Shown here: positions 6,809 through 9,330 of the stretch, piece by piece
How positions within the stretch are numbered: position 1 is the first letter of the stretch
Layout of the letters: the number at the start of each line of letters is the position of its first letter
Assembly (NCBI GenBank): GCA_018829865.1
Contig: JAHJTR010000240.1
Coordinates: 1-9,330 of the forward strand
Length of the DNA: 9,330 bases
Source: Patescibacteria group bacterium
GTDB lineage: Bacteria > Patescibacteriota > Gracilibacteria > UBA1369 > JAHJTR01
Direction: 5' to 3'
The notes under the pieces: model-generated
What the model saw: the letters and a program-made list of their open reading frames with translations, nothing else
What the model was told of the DNA's origin: nothing
The model's database searches: none
Made by a program: the position numbers and the translations under genes

Positions 6809-7351
6809 TTACTGATTGCTTGAATCATTTTTTGGCGGGAGAGATTTTTCGATTTTTTTTGAAATGATGCCACCTAGAAGCAAGAGAATGGCCGATCCTA
6901 AAGCGGCTGTGCTCATTTCTATGCCTTTAAAAAAATCATTTCTCATATACTTCATGAATTTTGAGATCATAGTTTTTATATCTACAGAAGGTGCGCTTTT
7001 GGTAATTTTTGCGCTTGGTATATTGGCGGATTCTCTTATTGCCGTTATTGCATAACTAGCGGCTTTCTCTTCCTGTGCAGTTTTTTTGACATCCATTTTA
7101 CGAGCCGGTTTCATTTTTTCTGGGGTAACGCCCCTGCTAAATGCAATTATTTCAGCTTTGGCTTCGTTTGGGGTTATTCCTGCACCTACCACAAGATTGA
7201 GTGCTAATACGCTAATAATTGTAGCTAGTTTTTGGGCAGTACCAAACCTTAATCTAGCCAGCGCATTGGCATTGGCATCGAGATTGGGTTGTTTATTTAT
7301 CTGTTCGCCTCCCATCTTTGGTTGGGATTGGATTTGCATTTCTTCATTCAT
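6809..7351 (-). CDS. Hypothetical membrane or secreted protein with two hydrophobic segments
   Basis: I do not recognise this 180-residue protein. Residues 1-40 are polar, rich in Asn, Gln and Ala, with a few basic residues. A hydrophobic segment at about 42-60 (ISVLALNLVVGAGIT) is followed by NEAKAE, which could be a signal peptidase I site after AKA at 64-66. The middle, about 70-145, is charged and Lys/Ala-rich. A second hydrophobic helix at about 148-164 (STAALGSAILLLLGGII) precedes the short hydrophilic tail KKIEKSLPPKNDSSNQ. It could be a two-pass membrane protein or an exported protein held by its C-terminal helix. Coding on this strand is supported by one uninterrupted frame and a perfect promoter just upstream. 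The opposite strand also has open frames here, but split in two. The stop is TAA. No ribosome-binding sequence is clear. Confidence 0.7.
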   Translation of the reverse strand: MNEEMQIQSQPKMGGEQINKQPNLDANANALARLRFGTAQKLATIISVLALNLVVGAGITPNEAKAEIIAFSRGVTPEKMKPARKMDVKKTAQEEKAASYAITAIRESANIPSAKITKSAPSVDIKTMISKFMKYMRNDFFKGIEMSTAALGSAILLLLGGIISKKIEKSLPPKNDSSNQ

Positions 7352-7377
7352 GGATGATTTGTTAATTATGATTATTG

Positions 7378-7405
7378 ATTATACTTGTTTTTTGTTGTTT
7401 GTCAA
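7378..7405 (-). promoter_or_regulatory. Full-consensus sigma70-type promoter for the orphan membrane-protein gene
   Basis: Read on the minus strand, TTGACA (7405-7400) and TATAAT (7383-7378) are both perfect consensus boxes separated by 16 bases. The expected transcript start is near 7371, only about 20 bases before the ATG at 7351. This is the strongest-looking promoter in the window. Confidence 0.85.
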
Positions 7406-7456
7406 TGTCTGAATTATGGTCTTATTGTGAGGAGAAGCAAGCGCCACCGCTACTGC

Positions 7457-7490
7457 TTGACTTTTGTGTAAATATTGCATAATATAAGTT
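7457..7490 (+). promoter_or_regulatory. Promoter block of the first Tat-lipoprotein gene, duplicated upstream of the second
   Basis: TTGACT (7457-7462) and CATAAT (7478-7483) are separated by 15 bases, shorter than the usual 16-18. The segment AAATATTGCATAATATAA at 7470-7487 and the following TTGTATTTT are repeated almost base for base upstream of the paralogous gene. The inner part, ATATT-GCAT-AATAT, is an inverted repeat that overlaps the -10, so this could be a combined promoter and regulator site. Confidence 0.55.
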
Positions 7491-7508
7491 GTATTTTAAT
7501 ATTTTGGA

Positions 7509-8894
7509 ATGGGAAAACGATTAGAGGGAACAATTCAACAGGCTGTTGATGCATCACCTAGCGATAAGAGGGCTGAAGTAAGTAGAATGAAACGCAGGAG
7601 GTTCTTAGAAATATTGACTGGTGCTGTTAGCGCTGCATGTTTTACAAAAGTCCTTGTGGCTTGCTCTCCTCCACCCGAACCTATTGAAATGGAAAATAAG
7701 GATGTGGAAAAACGAATGGAAGAGCTGATTCAAAAAAACCGTGCGGATCATGATAGTGGGAAAATTAAATCTTTTGGGGACTTGCAACAAAGGCTTGAGC
7801 AATTTAGAGCGATATCGCCGGTTTACTTTATGCAAATTGACTCCGCTTGCGGGCAAATCATGGAGATGATTAAACCTGAGGTTGCTATGGTGCCCCTGCT
7901 CGCGAGCTTTAGCGATGAGACAAAAAAAATAATGATAAGAAATGGTATAAATTTGGATTTTGGGCATTCGTGGAAAATGGCTTTGGATAATATTGAGAAG
8001 AGGCTGCCGGCATTTATTCGGATTGTGATGATGTATACGGTGATTTTTGACAAGAATCTTTTTAAGACATTTAATGAGAGAATTGGGAGTCTGAAAGCTG
8101 AAATTGGTCGAATTAAGGATAGACTTATGGGGGTATTTACGAATCCAAAGCATGTTGAATTTGGAAATGTGCAGTCTACAATAAAGTTTGGGGCTGAGAG
8201 TATTGCAATTGATAATTATACCGGCATATTTATGCAAATCTTTTTGACTCAGTTACTTCAGGAATTATTTCCGGATTTCCAGGCAATTAATGGTGGAAAA
8301 AGTGTTTGTTCCCTTTTAGCCTCGATGGCTGTAAGTGAGGAAAATGGTAAAGCCGAGTGGACGAAAAAGAATAATACAAATCTTGGTCCTGACAATTTGC
8401 TGCTTGGTTGTTATTTTGCTTCAGGCCATGCAATTGCCGGCTATTTGTTTATTTGTTCGGGATTAACTTTTGAAGAGAAACTTGAATGTATAAAGGGGAA
8501 TTTCAGTGATGACGTTATGAAAAAAATTGATGTGGAAATTGCTGATCTGGTGACCAGGTCCGAAGAGAAGATTAAAACTCTTGATGTGAATACTATCAAT
8601 AATTATCGGATATCTGTTTATTTTAAGGATGTGCTTGGCCTTATTGGTAAGGGAGAAAGTCAATATTGTGAGAGTAGGATTTATTTGAAAGAAAATGGTG
8701 GAGCAATTCTTAGAGAGGCCTTTAATAAGCCTGCTACTCAATATGGTTCAAAAATATTTGATGCCTTAGGTGCACTAGATGAGATTATGTTTAATTTTTC
8801 GGGGAATAAATGTGGGATAGGAGATTTTATACCGTTTGTGCAACCTGATGATCAGAGATTGCCGGCTAGTCCGAATATGGCTTGTTTTGATTAA
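7509..8894 (+). CDS. Predicted Tat-exported lipoprotein of unrecognised family (first of tandem pair)
   Basis: I do not recognise a family for this 461-residue protein. The N-terminus is a long twin-arginine-type signal: a 27-residue polar region, then KRRRFLEILTG at 28-38, a modest hydrophobic stretch with a lysine near its end (K47), and lipobox LVAC with predicted lipidated Cys52. A proline-rich tether (SPPPEP) and a charged helical segment lead into KNRADHDSGKI at 76-86 and QQRLEQFR at 93-100, both conserved in the next gene. The rest looks globular and largely helical with no transmembrane segment, and contains eight further cysteines (114, 267, 301, 316, 327, 387, 435, 459), including GCYFASGHAIAGYLFICSG at about 300-318. 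Met27 is an alternative start, but the paralogue has no Met there, so the ATG at 7509 is kept. GGA abuts the ATG; there is no spaced ribosome-binding site. The stop is TAA. Confidence 0.82.
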   Translation: MGKRLEGTIQQAVDASPSDKRAEVSRMKRRRFLEILTGAVSAACFTKVLVACSPPPEPIEMENKDVEKRMEELIQKNRADHDSGKIKSFGDLQQRLEQFRAISPVYFMQIDSACGQIMEMIKPEVAMVPLLASFSDETKKIMIRNGINLDFGHSWKMALDNIEKRLPAFIRIVMMYTVIFDKNLFKTFNERIGSLKAEIGRIKDRLMGVFTNPKHVEFGNVQSTIKFGAESIAIDNYTGIFMQIFLTQLLQELFPDFQAINGGKSVCSLLASMAVSEENGKAEWTKKNNTNLGPDNLLLGCYFASGHAIAGYLFICSGLTFEEKLECIKGNFSDDVMKKIDVEIADLVTRSEEKIKTLDVNTINNYRISVYFKDVLGLIGKGESQYCESRIYLKENGGAILREAFNKPATQYGSKIFDALGALDEIMFNFSGNKCGIGDFIPFVQPDDQRLPASPNMACFD

Positions 8895-9029
8895 TTAGAG
8901 TGAATTTCAAGTTGGGCGGGGGCGAAAAGAGACAGGTTTGGATTGGTTATATTTTTTGAGTGTTTTGATGGTACTTGATTTTTTTTAAAATATTGCATAA
9001 TATAAATTGTATTTTTATTTTTCTATAAA
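8895..9029 (+). other. Intergenic spacer between tandem lipoprotein genes
   Basis: This 135-base spacer contains no convincing hairpin terminator after the first lipoprotein gene; only a G-rich patch (GGGCGGGGGCG, near 8915-8925) and later T-runs are visible. Its right half is the duplicated promoter block listed separately. No small ORF or RNA gene is evident. Confidence 0.5.
8975..9010 (+). promoter_or_regulatory. Promoter block of the second Tat-lipoprotein gene
   Basis: TTGATT (8975-8980) and CATAAT (8996-9001) are 15 bases apart, the same spacing as in the first copy. The AAATATTGCATAATATAA core (8988-9005) is identical to the first copy, and the following TTGTATTTTTAT is nearly so. The flanking DNA differs, so the match stands out as a kept element. 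Confidence 0.55.
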
Positions 9030-9330
9030 ATGGGAAATTCACCTGAAGGAAGAGAAGAAACTTGCGATAATACAAATAGTTGCGTCGAAACTAATGAAGG
9101 ACATCTTTCTCGCAGGGGTTTTTTGATGGTTTTAGCAGGTACTGTTGGGGCTGCATGTTTGGCGAAGGTGGGCGCGGCTTGTGCTCCTTCACCTGAACCT
9201 ATTATTATAGAAAATAGAGACATCGAAAAACAGTTAAAGGATTTGATTAGCAAGAATCGCGCGGATCATGATAATGGGAAAATTCAATCTTATGAGGATT
9301 TGAGGCAAAGGCTTGAGCAGTTTAGGGTGA
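9030..9330 (+). CDS. Predicted Tat-exported lipoprotein, paralogue of the preceding gene (partial, 3' end outside window)
   Basis: The frame is open from the ATG at 9030 to the window edge, giving 100 residues. After a variable polar start (26 residues, with two unusual cysteines at 12 and 18) comes a textbook twin-arginine motif, SRRGFL at 27-32. A hydrophobic stretch with a late lysine (K46) and GAAC with predicted lipidated Cys51 follow; Gly at -3 makes the lipobox less typical than in the first copy. The mature part repeats the neighbour closely: PEPI, the identical KNRADHD at 75-81, GKI, and the identical QRLEQFR at 93-99. By hand alignment, 46 of 76 positions from the twin-arginine region onward are identical, about 60 percent. 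The first 26 residues are not alignable. The function is unknown. The shared promoter block and order indicate a tandem duplication. Confidence 0.82.
   Translation, partial: MGNSPEGREETCDNTNSCVETNEGHLSRRGFLMVLAGTVGAACLAKVGAACAPSPEPIIIENRDIEKQLKDLISKNRADHDNGKIQSYEDLRQRLEQFRV

Larger units (their letters stand above)
7352..7508. other. Divergent regulatory region between the orphan gene and the first Tat-lipoprotein gene
   Basis: This 157-base spacer holds the leftward consensus promoter (7378-7405) and the rightward lipoprotein promoter block (7457-7490). Between them is an imperfect inverted repeat: AAGCA-AGCG at 7435-7443 against CGCT-AC-TGCTT at 7448-7458, with a two-base bulge and loop CCAC. 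The repeat overlaps the first bases of the rightward -35, so it may be an operator. It is not present upstream of the second lipoprotein gene. Confidence 0.5.

Noticed and set aside
6816..7412. Two plus-strand open frames opposite the orphan 180-residue gene
   Set aside because: They cover the same DNA only in two pieces and lack a promoter, while the minus strand has one continuous frame behind a perfect TTGACA/TATAAT promoter.
7435..7466. Inverted repeat read as an intrinsic terminator
   Set aside because: No rightward gene ends upstream of it, the T-run is short, and it overlaps a promoter, so an operator is more plausible.
7605..8237. Minus-strand open frame (about 210 codons) opposite the first lipoprotein gene
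   Set aside because: The plus-strand frame is confirmed by its conserved paralogue at 9030; the antisense translation shows no motif and no promoter.
796..8894. UGA reassigned to glycine as in some candidate phyla
   Set aside because: No in-frame TGA is found in any of the confidently identified genes, which would be expected to be frequent under that code.

Overview
The window is an AT-rich bacterial segment with six complete protein-coding genes and two genes cut by the window edges. The best guess for the host is a member of the Candidate Phyla Radiation (Patescibacteria), possibly a lineage that keeps some amino-acid metabolism. Four things point that way: a secreted Ig/FN3 protein ending in an IPNSGPE-membrane-RRRK anchor, weak or absent Shine-Dalgarno sequences at most starts, frequent TTG starts, and several orphan secreted proteins. 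This is inference; no marker in the window settles the lineage. The code looks standard: no in-frame TGA occurs in the genes, although every visible stop is TAA or TAG.

Layout, left to right. (1) 1-680, minus: ilvE, branched-chain aminotransferase, 3' end outside the window. (2) 681-795: divergent intergenic region with an extended -10 promoter facing right. (3) 796-3168, plus: large multi-domain cell-surface protein. (4) 3241-5076, plus: yggT-family membrane protein and cysS, an apparent operon behind its own extended -10 promoter; cysS probably starts at a TTG behind a strong GGAGGAG site. (5) 5077-5345: non-coding convergent region holding a cluster of 23-24 bp palindromes with variable, compensating centres. 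Two of these look recruited as back-to-back terminators for cysS and murC. (6) 5346-6710, minus: murC, the L-alanine-adding ligase of peptidoglycan precursor synthesis. (7) 6809-7351, minus: orphan 180-residue membrane or secreted protein behind a perfect TTGACA/TATAAT promoter. (8) 7352-7508: divergent regulatory region. (9) 7509-8894 and 9030-end, plus: two tandem paralogous predicted Tat-exported lipoproteins of unrecognised family, each preceded by nearly the same ~40 bp promoter block.

Functionally the left two-thirds is housekeeping (amino-acid, aminoacyl-tRNA and wall precursor metabolism) interleaved with an envelope display protein. The right third looks like an accessory locus encoding envelope proteins. 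The tandem lipoprotein family, whose second member continues past the window, and the palindrome cluster are the least explained parts.
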